Shown: piece after piece, positions 8,046 to 15,906 of the stretch | Position numbering within the stretch: the first letter of the stretch is position 1 | Layout of the letters: every line of letters begins with the position of its first letter | Assembly (NCBI GenBank): GCA_900540905.1 | Contig: UQHR01000006.1 | Location: forward strand, 20,051-84,050 | From: an uncultured Collinsella sp. | GTDB lineage: Bacteria > Actinomycetota > Coriobacteriia > Coriobacteriales > Coriobacteriaceae | DNA length: 64,000 nt | Direction of reading: 5' to 3' | The notes under the pieces: model-generated | The model's input: only the letters and a program-made list of their open reading frames with translations | Database searches by the model: none | What the model was told of the DNA's origin: nothing | Made by a program: the position numbers and the translations under genes

Positions 8046-8777
8046 ATGGCGATCGGAGCGCGTAAGCAACCGCTGTACGATCAGCTGGTCGATATTCTGA
8101 CCGAAAAGATCGACCATGAATATCGCGCCGGTGACATGATTCCTTCCGAGCGCGAACTTTCGGAGCGCTATGGTCTCTCGCGCACCACGGTGCGCCTGGC
8201 TCTGCAGGAACTGGAGCGTTTAGGACTGGTGGTTCGGCAGCACGGTCGCGGTACCTTTGTGACCGACCGTTCGGCAAAAGCAACCAATCTTATGCAGTCC
8301 TACAGCTTTACCGAGCAGATGCGCGCGATGGGTCGCGACCCCGAGACCACGATTCTCGATTTTTGCGAGATGGAGGCCGATAAGAATCTGGCCGAGCATA
8401 TGGGATTGCGTATCGGCGATCGCATTTTTAAGCTCAAGCGCCTTCGTTCTGCCGACAACATGCCCATGATGGTCGAACGCAGCTATCTACCGGTTCGTCA
8501 ATTTCTGTCCCTAAAGCGACCGCTACTGGAGCGTAAGCCGCTTTACGATGTGATTGAGCAAGACTTTCAGCAAAAGATACGCGTGGCCGAGGAGGAGTTC
8601 TATGCGAGCATAGCCCGTCCCACCGACGCCCACCTTTTGGGAATTGTCGAGGGCTCGCCTGTGCTCGATTTGGTCAGGACTACGTATAACGAGTCAAACG
8701 AGGTTGTGGAGTATACACTCTCGGTTGCTCGTGCCGATCAGTTTAAATACAAGGTTTACCACCAGCGTAGCGACTAG
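8046..8777 (+). CDS. GntR-family regulator with UTRA domain (amino-sugar repressor)
   Basis: 243 residues. A winged helix-turn-helix at about 10-72 includes IPSERELSERYGLSRTTVRL and RQHGRGTFVT. A UTRA effector domain follows at about 90-235 (LKRLRSADNMPMMVERSYLP). This architecture is that of NagR/AgaR-like sensors of sugar phosphates such as GlcNAc-6-P or GalN-6-P. The ATG at 8046 was chosen because GGGAGG lies just upstream; the in-frame TTG at 8025 lies before that site. It sits between the PTS operon and agaS, both preceded by the same TGGTTACTACCA dyad, so it is the likely repressor of both. Confidence 0.88.
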   Translation: MAIGARKQPLYDQLVDILTEKIDHEYRAGDMIPSERELSERYGLSRTTVRLALQELERLGLVVRQHGRGTFVTDRSAKATNLMQSYSFTEQMRAMGRDPETTILDFCEMEADKNLAEHMGLRIGDRIFKLKRLRSADNMPMMVERSYLPVRQFLSLKRPLLERKPLYDVIEQDFQQKIRVAEEEFYASIARPTDAHLLGIVEGSPVLDLVRTTYNESNEVVEYTLSVARADQFKYKVYHQRSD

Positions 8778-8816
8778 TGTTCGCATCGTATCCATATGAT
8801 GATTCTTTGCATTTAA

Positions 8817-8852
8817 CTGGTTACTACCAGATAACCAACTGAAGTGTATAAT
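8817..8852 (+). promoter_or_regulatory. agaS promoter with overlapping GntR operator
   Basis: CTGGTTACTACCAG (8817-8830) is a dyad with arms CTGGT/ACCAG. A perfect TATAAT is at 8847-8852, so the operator covers the -35 zone, as expected for repression. The 12-bp core is identical to that at 4526-4537. Confidence 0.75.
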
Positions 8853-8891
8853 TGCACGTCAGAGGATTACTTCTAGAGAGAGGTATTAAAA

Positions 8892-10058
8892 ATGTTCGAG
8901 AAGAGTGTCGAGGAGCTCACCGAGCTCGGCGCCCAGATCACCACGGCCGAGATTGCTCAGCAGCCCGAGCTTTGGCGTGATACGCTCAACATCTACCGCG
9001 AGAACAAGGAGGCCATCGAGGCCTTCCTGGCCGAGGCTCGCGCCATGGGCGAGGGCCGTCTGTCTGTTGTCTTCACTGGTGCCGGTACTTCTGACTACGT
9101 GGGCGATACCTGCGCTCCGTACCTACGTCACGCCGGCAACACTGATCTCTACGACTTTAAGCCCATCGCCACGACCGACATCGTGAGCGCTCCGCGTGAT
9201 TTCCTGCGCGCCGAGGATCCCACGCTTGTGGTTTCCTTCGCCCGTTCCGGCAACAGCCCCGAGAGCCTTGCCGCTGTCGCCGTTGCCAAGGAGCTCGTCC
9301 ACAACGTCAAGTTCCTCAACATCACCTGCGCTCCCGAGGGCAAGCTTGCCGTCGAGTCCGCCGATGATCCCAACGCGCTGACGCTGCTCATTCCGCGCGC
9401 CAACGACAAGGGCTTCGCCATGACCGGTTCTTATTCCTGCATGACCCTGCTCTCCACCCTTATTTTCGACACTGCCTCTGACGAGCAGAAGGCCGAGTGG
9501 GTCGAGACGATTGCCAAGATGGGCGAGGAGGTCATCTCCCGTGAGCCCGAGATCGCCGATTACCTGGCTGGCGACTTCAACCGCGTGACCTACTTGGGTT
9601 CTGGCTCCTTCGGTGGCCTTGCCCAGGAGAGCCAGCTCAAGATCCTTGAGCTCGCTCACGGTCTGGTCGCTACTTCCTACGACACCTCCATGGGCTATCG
9701 TCACGGACCTAAGTCCTTCGTCGACGATAAGACGCTCGTCTTCGTGTTCGTCAATAACGACGCCTACACCCGTCAGTACGACATCGACATCCTCAACGAG
9801 ATCGGTGGCGACGAGATCGCTCAGCACACCATCGCCGTTCAGCAGGAAGGTGCCACCGTCTATGAGGGTGAGTCCTTCACCTTTAAGGGCTACGAGGCAC
9901 TTCCCGAGGGCTACCTTGCTCTGCCGTTCGTGATGTTTGCCCAGGCTATCAGCCTGCTCAACTCCGTGCGCGTGGGCAACACGCCCGATACGCCGAGCCC
10001 CACCGGCACGGTCAACCGCGTGGTTAAGGGCGTGACGATTCACCCCTTCACCGCTTAA
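8892..10058 (+). CDS. agaS: SIS-domain sugar-phosphate isomerase/deaminase AgaS
   Basis: 388 residues with two SIS (sugar isomerase) domains, about 45-200 and 215-370. GAGTSDYVGD and VSFARSGNSPES are the phosphate-binding loops of the first, GSGSFGGLAQESQLK and GYRHGPKSF the signature of the second. AgaS converts galactosamine-6-phosphate to tagatose-6-phosphate with release of ammonia. The gene lies after the GalNAc-type PTS and before the deacetylase, giving the order import, deacetylation, deamination. GAGAGAGG lies 8 bp before the ATG; the operator upstream links it to the GntR repressor. Confidence 0.9.
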   Translation: MFEKSVEELTELGAQITTAEIAQQPELWRDTLNIYRENKEAIEAFLAEARAMGEGRLSVVFTGAGTSDYVGDTCAPYLRHAGNTDLYDFKPIATTDIVSAPRDFLRAEDPTLVVSFARSGNSPESLAAVAVAKELVHNVKFLNITCAPEGKLAVESADDPNALTLLIPRANDKGFAMTGSYSCMTLLSTLIFDTASDEQKAEWVETIAKMGEEVISREPEIADYLAGDFNRVTYLGSGSFGGLAQESQLKILELAHGLVATSYDTSMGYRHGPKSFVDDKTLVFVFVNNDAYTRQYDIDILNEIGGDEIAQHTIAVQQEGATVYEGESFTFKGYEALPEGYLALPFVMFAQAISLLNSVRVGNTPDTPSPTGTVNRVVKGVTIHPFTA

Positions 10059-10076
10059 TCGCGTCCCCCTGTAAGG

Positions 10077-10115
10077 GCGCCCGTCCGCTCATAACGGCGG
10101 GCGGGCGCTTTTTGT
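10077..10115 (+). terminator. Terminator after agaS
   Basis: GCGCCCGTCCGC pairs with GCGGGCGGGCGC and is followed by TTTTTGTTTT. nagA must therefore have its own promoter in 10116-10165. Confidence 0.88.
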
Positions 10116-10175
10116 TTTACGTGAGCTGGGTATAAGCATCACTACAGTCAACTGCTTTAGAAGCAAGGAGTGCAT

Positions 10176-11345
10176 ATGAGCACGTACGCAATTAAGGCTG
10201 ACAAGTTCTTCTTGCCGGCAGGCCCGCAACTGGGCGGCTATCTTATGGTCGAGGATGGCGTCTTTGGCGCCTGGCAGGCCGACGAGCCCTCTTGCGAGAT
10301 TAAGGACTACACGGGATCGTGGATCGCACCGGGTATGGTCGATACTCACATCCATGGCTTCTACAACCACTCAACTACCGATAACGATCCCGAGGGCATC
10401 GATATCAGCTCGACCGAGCTCGCCCGTCGCGGCACCACCAGCTGGCTGCCCACGACGTTCACCGATGGCGTCGAGCAGATCAAGGACGCCTGCGCCGCCA
10501 TCGCTCAGGCGGACGAGGGCCGCGGCCCCGACTTCTGCGGCGCCCGCATCCAGGGCATCTACCTTGAGGGTCCCTTCTTTACGATGAAGCACGTGGGCGC
10601 ACAGAACCCCGCTTATCTGATCGACCCCTCCGAGGAGGTCTTCGACCAGTGGCAGGAGGCTGCCGGTGGGCGTATCGTCAAGAGCGCTATGGCCGCTGAG
10701 CGCGACGGCGCCGCTGCCTACGCTGCTGCCCTGAACGCCAAAGGTGTCGTGACCAGCATTGGCCACTCCGATGCCACCTACGATGAGTGCGTCGCTGCGA
10801 TCAACGCCGGTGCCAGCTGCTTTACGCACACCTACAACGGCCAGCGCGGTCTGCATCACCGCGAGCCCGGTGTCGTGGGTGCAGCCATGTCCACCCCCGA
10901 GACCTACGCCGAGATCATCTGCGACGGCAAGCACGTGAACCCTGCCGCCATCAAGGCGCTGCTGCAGGCCAAGGGCTGGCAGCATACGGTGCTTATCACC
11001 GACTGCCTGGGCTGCGGTGGCATGCCCGAGGGCAGCTACACCAGCGGTGGCATGGACGTCATCATGAAGGACAACCTGTGCTGGCTCGCCGACGGCAAGA
11101 GCATTGCCGGCTCGGTGCTCACGCTTGCCCAGGGCGTCAAGAACATCGTGGACTGGGGTATCGCCAGCGCCGATATCGCCATTCGCATGGCAACCGAGGT
11201 GCCGGCTCGCTCCGCGCACATCGAGGATAAGTGCGGCAGCATCATGCCGGGTCGCGACGCCGACTTTGTCGTGTTCGACCACGAGCTTACTCTCGTCGAG
11301 ACGTATGTTGGCGGCCAGAGCGTCGGCAACGCATTTACTGAGTAA
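10176..11345 (+). CDS. nagA: N-acetylglucosamine/N-acetylgalactosamine-6-phosphate deacetylase
   Basis: 389-residue amidohydrolase. The metal-binding motif DTHIHG has His58 and His60; LEGPFFTMKHVG, the IGHSDATYDE motif, THTYNG, and the catalytic Asp in VLITDCLGC follow in the family order. It removes acetate from GlcNAc-6-P or GalNAc-6-P after PTS import. The ATG at 10176 is preceded by AAGGAG at five bases; an in-frame GTG at 10170 overlaps that site. A decayed copy of its last 43 residues lies at 14071-14202. Given the neighbours (GalNAc-type PTS, agaS), GalNAc-6-P is the likelier substrate (AgaA role); this is inference. Confidence 0.9.
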   Translation: MSTYAIKADKFFLPAGPQLGGYLMVEDGVFGAWQADEPSCEIKDYTGSWIAPGMVDTHIHGFYNHSTTDNDPEGIDISSTELARRGTTSWLPTTFTDGVEQIKDACAAIAQADEGRGPDFCGARIQGIYLEGPFFTMKHVGAQNPAYLIDPSEEVFDQWQEAAGGRIVKSAMAAERDGAAAYAAALNAKGVVTSIGHSDATYDECVAAINAGASCFTHTYNGQRGLHHREPGVVGAAMSTPETYAEIICDGKHVNPAAIKALLQAKGWQHTVLITDCLGCGGMPEGSYTSGGMDVIMKDNLCWLADGKSIAGSVLTLAQGVKNIVDWGIASADIAIRMATEVPARSAHIEDKCGSIMPGRDADFVVFDHELTLVETYVGGQSVGNAFTE

Positions 11346-11350
11346 CGACA

Positions 11351-11390
11351 GAAAAAGACGGCGGGCCCGAATTTGCTCGGACCCGCCGTA
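11351..11390 (-). terminator. Bidirectional terminator between nagA and flavodoxin genes
   Basis: ACGGCGGG-C-CCGA and TCGG-A-CCCGCCGT form a hairpin (11358-11389). The T-run is on the minus strand (complement of 11351-11356), so it serves mainly the flavodoxin gene and shields it from nagA. Confidence 0.8.
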
Positions 11391-11419
11391 TGGGTTAACG
11401 CTCAAAAGCACCTTAACAG

Positions 11420-12004
11420 TTACAGCTTGTTAGCGATCTTCTTTGCCGTGCGCTTGACGCCGGCCACCAGGCCTCCCGCAGGATGCTCTTTTTCGTATGC
11501 CAGGCGCTTCTCGCGTTTGGCATACTCTTCGACGATGATGTCGCCGTACTCATCTTCGATCTTATCGAAGAAATCGACAGCGCCCTTAATTTCCTCAGCG
11601 GTCGGGTGTCCCTTCTGGACGCCGCCGGTGAGCTTGAACGGCCCCCACGTGTCAAAGCCGGGGCAGCCGTAGACGCCCATAAAGATGGCCTGCCTCATGC
11701 GGCAGATGCCATCGATATCTTTGCCGTACCACTTGTTTTTACCGCCGTAGGTCATAAGGCCAAACACCTTGTCCTGTGGCTGCAGCACGTTGGTGAGCAC
11801 GCGTGCCATGTCCTTGTCGATCTCGGAATAATAAATGCCCGTGGCCACACCAATCAAATGGTACTCGTGCAGGTCGGGGTACTCGTTTTTACCGAGTGAC
11901 TTCACATCGAGGGTATCGATCTCGGGGTGCGCCTCGACGATGGCGTCCACGAGCTTTTTCGTATTGCCGTGATGGCGCGAGGCGTAGAGGATGATGGTTC
12001 GCAT
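11420..12004 (-). CDS. Flavodoxin-domain protein
   Basis: 194 residues from the ATG at 12004 (AAAGG upstream on the minus strand). The frame stays open much further upstream, but that part is antisense to lacX and not coding. The N-terminus MRTIILYASRHHGNTKKLVD is the FMN-phosphate loop of a flavodoxin; VATGIYYSEIDK and GLMTYGGKNK are the two flavin-side loops. The C-terminus adds a basic helical tail (about 165-194). Likely a low-potential electron carrier or flavin reductase partner in the cytosol. It is transcribed against its neighbours, inside a segment bracketed by nagA 3' sequences. Confidence 0.85.
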   Translation of the reverse strand: MRTIILYASRHHGNTKKLVDAIVEAHPEIDTLDVKSLGKNEYPDLHEYHLIGVATGIYYSEIDKDMARVLTNVLQPQDKVFGLMTYGGKNKWYGKDIDGICRMRQAIFMGVYGCPGFDTWGPFKLTGGVQKGHPTAEEIKGAVDFFDKIEDEYGDIIVEEYAKREKRLAYEKEHPAGGLVAGVKRTAKKIANKL

Positions 12005-12160
12005 AAGAAGGCCTTTCAGCTGTAATTGCATCAATGTCTGTATGGTACCCCGTTGCATGGCTGGGATACCGGACGCATCGATGAACGTGCGGGTTTGTCC
12101 TTTGATTAGGGCCGAGACGGGTACTTGCGAGCAAAAAGCAGTTGTTCGAAAGGATGGGCA

Positions 12161-13042
12161 ATGGAATACGCTCTCTCCAACGATTCGATTTCTATTAAGG
12201 TGTCCACGGCTGGTGGTTCGTTTACCTCGATTGAGGCTGGCGGTCGCGAGTACTTGTGGCAGGGCGATCCCGCCGTGTGGTCTGGCCAGGCACCGATTTG
12301 CTTCCCGATTTGCGGAGGCTTGCGCGACAACAGCGCCATGACGTTTGCCGGGCATCATGTAAAGCTCGCTCGCCATGGGTTTGCGCGCAAACAGGAGTGG
12401 AAGCTGCTGAGCCAGAGCGAGAACGAGCTGGCGATGTGCCTGGCTTCGGAGGATAACGCCGCGCTGCTGAGCGATTATCCGTACCCGTTTAAGCTTGTCG
12501 CTCGTTATACGCTCGAGGACGCTGCTGTACGCGTCTCCTATGAGGTGACCAACGAGGGAACCGAGGACATGCCGTTCTTTATCGGCGGTCATCCCGGCTT
12601 TAGGTGTCCGCTCGATGAGGGCGAGGCCTATACGGACTACGAGCTGCGCTTTGAGAAAGACGAGGCTGCGGAGCTTTGCACCGCCGTGCCCTCGACCGGA
12701 TTGATTGACGTGGCAAACCGTTCCAAGAACCCCATGGTGGGAAAGACGCTGCCCCTGTCGCACGAGCTCTTCGATTTTGCGGAGACCATCTTTGACGTGC
12801 TCGAGAGCCGCCAGGTCACGCTTTCTAAGAAGGGGGAGGACAAGGGCGTTCGCCTGAGCTTCGAGGGCTTCCCGTATCTCATTGTGTGGAGTAAGCCCGA
12901 GGGCGATTTTGTGGCAGTTGAGCCTTGGGGCGGCCTCTCGACCTGCTCCGATGAGGACGACGTACTTGAGCATAAGCGCGGCTGCCTTGTCGCCAAGCCC
13001 AAGGAGACCATCGTCCGCTCGTTCACGATTGAGATTCTGTAA
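12161..13042 (+). CDS. lacX: LacX-type aldose 1-epimerase-like protein (copy 1)
   Basis: 293-residue galactose-mutarotase-fold protein. Visible are the core strands with SFTSIEAGGREYLWQGDP (residues 20-37), the PICFPICGGLRD motif, GGHPGFRCPL and the C-terminal VAVEPWGGLSTCSDEDD. These are typical of LacX/YeaD-like epimerases; it would interconvert anomers of galactose or its 6-phosphate. The ATG has GAAAGGATGGG upstream. It lies 59 bp before lacC copy 1. A close paralog in the same order is at 27144. The exact substrate is not established for the family. Confidence 0.87.
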   Translation: MEYALSNDSISIKVSTAGGSFTSIEAGGREYLWQGDPAVWSGQAPICFPICGGLRDNSAMTFAGHHVKLARHGFARKQEWKLLSQSENELAMCLASEDNAALLSDYPYPFKLVARYTLEDAAVRVSYEVTNEGTEDMPFFIGGHPGFRCPLDEGEAYTDYELRFEKDEAAELCTAVPSTGLIDVANRSKNPMVGKTLPLSHELFDFAETIFDVLESRQVTLSKKGEDKGVRLSFEGFPYLIVWSKPEGDFVAVEPWGGLSTCSDEDDVLEHKRGCLVAKPKETIVRSFTIEIL

Positions 13043-13101
13043 TTCCGTTTTGTCGACTCGTATCGCGAGGCATAAGGAGCCTGCGAGATAAGGAGCTAAA
13101 A

Positions 13102-14037
13102 ATGATCCTCACCGTTACGATGAACCCGTCTGTCGATACGCGCTATCAGCTCGATGAGCTCATTATCGACGACGTCAACCGCGTGACGCCCGAAAAGACC
13201 GCCGGCGGCAAGGGCCTCAACGTGGCCCGTGTGCTGGGTCAGCTGGGCGACGACGTTGTGGCAACCGGTCTACTCGGCGGCCACATGGGCGCCTACATGG
13301 CTGAGCTCATGGACGCCAACGGTATTAACAACGACTTTGTGCCCATCAAGGGCGAGACTCGAATTTGCCTCAACATTCTCCACGCCGGCAACCAGACCGA
13401 GCTGCTCGAGAGCGGCCCGACAATTGCCCCCGAGGAGCTCGATGCCTTTACCGCCAAATTTACTGAGCTTGCGGGCAAGGCCGACGTTGTCACCATTTCG
13501 GGTTCTCTGCCCCGCGGTGTCGAGGCAGACTACTATGCCAAGATCACGGGCATTGCCGAGAACGCCGGCGCCAAGGTGCTGCTCGATACCTCGGGCGCTT
13601 CGCTCGAGGCCGCCCTTAAGTCCGAAATTAAGCCCGAGCTGGTCAAGCCTAACCTGACCGAGATCAACGGCCTTCTGGGCACGAGCTTTACCACCGACGA
13701 TGTGGACGAGCTCCGTGCCGCGCTCGCCTCTGACGCCCGTTTCTCCGATATCCCCTGGGTCGTCGTATCCATGGGCGCTGCCGGCTCCGTTGGCTTCCAC
13801 AATGGCCGTGCGTTCCGCGCAAAGACGCCCGATATCCCTGCCGTTAACGCCACGGGCTCTGGTGACTCCACTATCGCAGGCTTCGCACATGCCATCGCTG
13901 CTGGCGCAGACGACGAGACGGTGCTGCGTACCGCCAACACCTGCGGCAAGCTCAACGCCATGGATCCCATGACCGGCCATCTGGTCATGGACCGTTGGGA
14001 CGAGGTCTACAACGGCGTTGTCGTGACTGAGCTGTAA
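13102..14037 (+). CDS. lacC: Tagatose-6-phosphate kinase / 1-phosphofructokinase family (copy 1)
   Basis: 311-residue PfkB-family sugar kinase. The N-terminus ILTVTMNPSVDTRYQ and GGKGLNVARVL (36-46) bind the sugar phosphate; NATGSGDSTIAGF contains the catalytic Asp255 and anion hole. It phosphorylates tagatose-6-phosphate to the 1,6-bisphosphate, the step after AgaS or LacAB. By eye about 85% identical to the copy at 28082. AAGGAG precedes the ATG. Paired with lacX here but without lacAB next to it, so this copy may serve the GalNAc route, while the copy at 28082 serves galactose-6-phosphate. Confidence 0.9.
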   Translation: MILTVTMNPSVDTRYQLDELIIDDVNRVTPEKTAGGKGLNVARVLGQLGDDVVATGLLGGHMGAYMAELMDANGINNDFVPIKGETRICLNILHAGNQTELLESGPTIAPEELDAFTAKFTELAGKADVVTISGSLPRGVEADYYAKITGIAENAGAKVLLDTSGASLEAALKSEIKPELVKPNLTEINGLLGTSFTTDDVDELRAALASDARFSDIPWVVVSMGAAGSVGFHNGRAFRAKTPDIPAVNATGSGDSTIAGFAHAIAAGADDETVLRTANTCGKLNAMDPMTGHLVMDRWDEVYNGVVVTEL

Positions 14038-14070
14038 GAGTTTGGGCGACGGCTCCGGCATCGCTTGCTA

Positions 14071-14202
14071 GCTCATGTTGACGACAAGTGCGGTAGCATT
14101 ATGCCGGGGCGCGACGCCGACTTTGTCGTGTTCAATCCCGACCTTACCCTGGTCGAGACGTATGTGGGTGGCAACAGCGTCGGTAACGCGTTTATCGAGT
14201 AG
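14071..14202 (+). pseudogene. Relic of the nagA 3' end
   Basis: In the frame starting at 14071 the DNA encodes 43 residues and a stop (including CGSIMPGRDADFVVF and VETYVGG). Of these, 36 match the last 43 residues of NagA encoded at 10176. There is no start codon or upstream domain; weaker similarity continues a few codons to the left only with frameshifts. It is thus a leftover C-terminus, placed directly after lacC copy 1 and before the YhcH gene. Confidence 0.88.
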
Positions 14203-14234
14203 CCGCCAAAGGAACGATCCGAGAGGGGATTTAG

Positions 14235-14708
14235 ATGATTTACGGTGCACTGGGCGATATCGAGGAGTACCGCGGAATGCTCAAGGGCCTCGACGTGCTG
14301 ATTGATTGGCTCGAGGAGAACGATCCGGCGGAGCTCGAGGTCGGCAGCCATCCGATTCTGGGCGACAAGGTCTTTGCGAACGTCATGGCTCCCACGACTC
14401 GTCCCGAGGCCGAGGCCCACTACGAGACGCATCAGCGCTATCACGACTTTCAGATTGACGTCGAGGGTCGTGAGGCCTTTAAGGTTGCCACGGGCAGTCT
14501 GACGCTGGTCCAGGAGTTTGACGAGAAGGACGACTACGATCTGGTTGATTCCGACGCTTCGATCGCCGGCGATCTTGCTGACGACAAGTTTGCGCTGTTT
14601 GTTGCCGGCGAGCCTCATATGCCCACGCTCGAGTTCTCGGGCGATGGCGCGCAGCCGGTCAAGAAGATCTGCTTTAAGCTGCTTGCAGATGCTTACTGGG
14701 AGGAGTAG
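14235..14708 (+). CDS. YhcH/YjgK/YiaL (DUF386) family protein
   Basis: 157-residue cupin-like beta-barrel protein. The family motif is present: E64, H66 and H70 in YETHQRYHDFQIDVEG. These are the predicted metal ligands. The family includes EbgC, the small subunit of an evolved beta-galactosidase, and the sialic-acid-linked NanQ anomerase, so a sugar anomerase or isomerase role with amino sugars is plausible. GAGAGGGG precedes the ATG. Before the insertion suggested by the nagA relic, it probably followed nagA directly. A good terminator follows. Confidence 0.85.
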   Translation: MIYGALGDIEEYRGMLKGLDVLIDWLEENDPAELEVGSHPILGDKVFANVMAPTTRPEAEAHYETHQRYHDFQIDVEGREAFKVATGSLTLVQEFDEKDDYDLVDSDASIAGDLADDKFALFVAGEPHMPTLEFSGDGAQPVKKICFKLLADAYWEE

Positions 14709-14768
14709 CACGCTGCTCGGCTGAGCTGTTCGTGTTGCGAGCGTTATCCTTTGGAGGAGCGCGCTTAG

Positions 14769-14818
14769 GCCCCGCTGATCGCGGTTCCTTAGGGGATTGC
14801 GGCTGGCGGGGCTTTTTT
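14769..14818 (+). terminator. Terminator after the YhcH gene
   Basis: GCCCCGC (14769-14775) pairs with GCGGGGC (14806-14812) with additional inner pairing, followed by six T. Confidence 0.8.
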
Positions 14819-14856
14819 GTTGAGTAGGGGAGTTGCCGGCGGCGTTTTGCTTGGAT

Positions 14857-15222
14857 TTATTTGCGAAGAACATCGGCTAGCCGCAGGATTGAAATCATCG
14901 ACCGATAAGTGAGTTCCACTTTTTCGCCCGCAAGCAGTCGTTTCGAGCCAATCTCATCTAGCCCCACAAGCCGAGAAAACAGCGGGCCGCTCATCGTGCC
15001 ATCGTCAATTGATTCCCTTATGGTCTTCAAAACGTCCGTATCATGAAGCGATGCCGAGCTGTAGGGGGCAACACGAGCGGAACTCTCAATTAACGACGAG
15101 ACAAAAGGATGGAGATGCTTTGGACATAGTCCATCAAACACCACATCCCCATTGTCGTTCGAGCCGACCAGGCGCCAAGTATAATGATCGACCCAGTCAT
15201 CTCCGTCATATATGGCGTCCAT
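14857..15222 (-). CDS. Hypothetical protein in a lower-GC island
   Basis: 121 residues from the ATG at 15222; the frame is open to 15312. Protein-like features include MDAIYDGDDWVDHYTWRLVG and a helical end with SRLVGLDEIGSKRLLAGE. No family was recognised. Only a weak GGGAAG is found before the ATG. The base composition is more AT-rich than in neighbouring genes, suggesting acquisition by transfer. It partly overlaps, in another frame, the end of an open stretch at 15237-15479 that also looks like coding sequence; a frameshifted single gene cannot be excluded. Confidence 0.4.
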   Translation of the reverse strand: MDAIYDGDDWVDHYTWRLVGSNDNGDVVFDGLCPKHLHPFVSSLIESSARVAPYSSASLHDTDVLKTIRESIDDGTMSGPLFSRLVGLDEIGSKRLLAGEKVELTYRSMISILRLADVLRK

Positions 15223-15236
15223 GAGCAACTTCCCGT

Positions 15237-15479
15237 CTAGAGAGAGAAACCTATTTGGACATCGGGGCGCAAGACCGCAATCCATATCGGGCCTGCAGCA
15301 GCTCCAACCCAACGCACCACATAGGTTCCCTTTCGTACATGTGTATCAATCTGCCCCGAAATGCCGGTGAATGCAATTCCAGACCCGTTTGTCGGATAGC
15401 AATCGACGTATTTTTGTTTTCCGCTCACAACCTTGTATAGATATATCGTTCCAGCAAAAGAGAAGGTATCGTGACTATT
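15237..15479 (-). pseudogene. Possible gene remnant, C-terminal domain only
   Basis: An 80-codon open stretch ending at 15237 reads like a beta-rich secreted domain (SFAGTIYLYKVVSGKQKYVD, then KGTYVVRWVGAAAG). A stop lies directly before it (15480-15482) and no good start or ribosome site is present; the first GTG is at 15428. It is probably what remains of a larger gene. Family not recognised. Confidence 0.35.
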
Positions 15480-15639
15480 TTAGATCTATATGGCCAATTC
15501 GAGCCCTCGCCATGGCAATTGTTGCAGCTGGGTTTCTTTTCATTAAAATTTCACTTTGGTAAATCCCCGCCCCTAAGCATTAAACCCGAAGTCCACCGAG
15601 TGGGCGAATTCCGGCGGATGTGCGCCTGAAATCGGCAAC

Positions 15640-15663
15640 AAAAAAGCCGCCCGAAGGCGGCTA
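15640..15663 (-). terminator. Terminator of the tRNA gene
   Basis: AGCCGCC-TTCG-GGCGGCT on the minus strand followed by six T, 11 bases after the tRNA 3' end. Confidence 0.88.
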
Positions 15664-15673
15664 TCTTGTGCAA

Positions 15674-15749
15674 TGGAGCCAGCGACCGGGCTCGAACCGG
15701 TGACCCCCGCTTTACGAGAGCGGTGCTCTACCAACTGAGCTACGCTGGC
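15674..15749 (-). tRNA. tRNA-Thr (anticodon CGT)
   Basis: 76 nt including an encoded CCA. On the minus strand the acceptor stem GCCAGCG pairs with CGCTGGC. The D-arm (GCTCAGTTGGTAGAGC), the anticodon arm with loop CTCGTAA and the T-arm GGTTCGAGCC are all canonical. Anticodon CGT reads ACG (Thr). Confidence 0.97.
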
Positions 15750-15906
15750 GGCCATGTGGTGACGCAACTGAGGCGTCAACGGCTGTCTATGATACGGGAC
15801 ATCGCACATCCGTGCAAGTGTTCTGACGGCTTTTCTCACTTTAAATGCACTAATATTGGAGACGTGATGTCTCGCTCTTACGAGTCTCAAACAGAATGGG
15901 ACTGCC

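Noticed and set aside
12005..12973. Upstream part of a long minus-strand frame (11420-12973)
   Set aside because: It is antisense to lacX copy 1, has no protein-family character and no ribosome site; only the last 194 codons are the flavodoxin gene.
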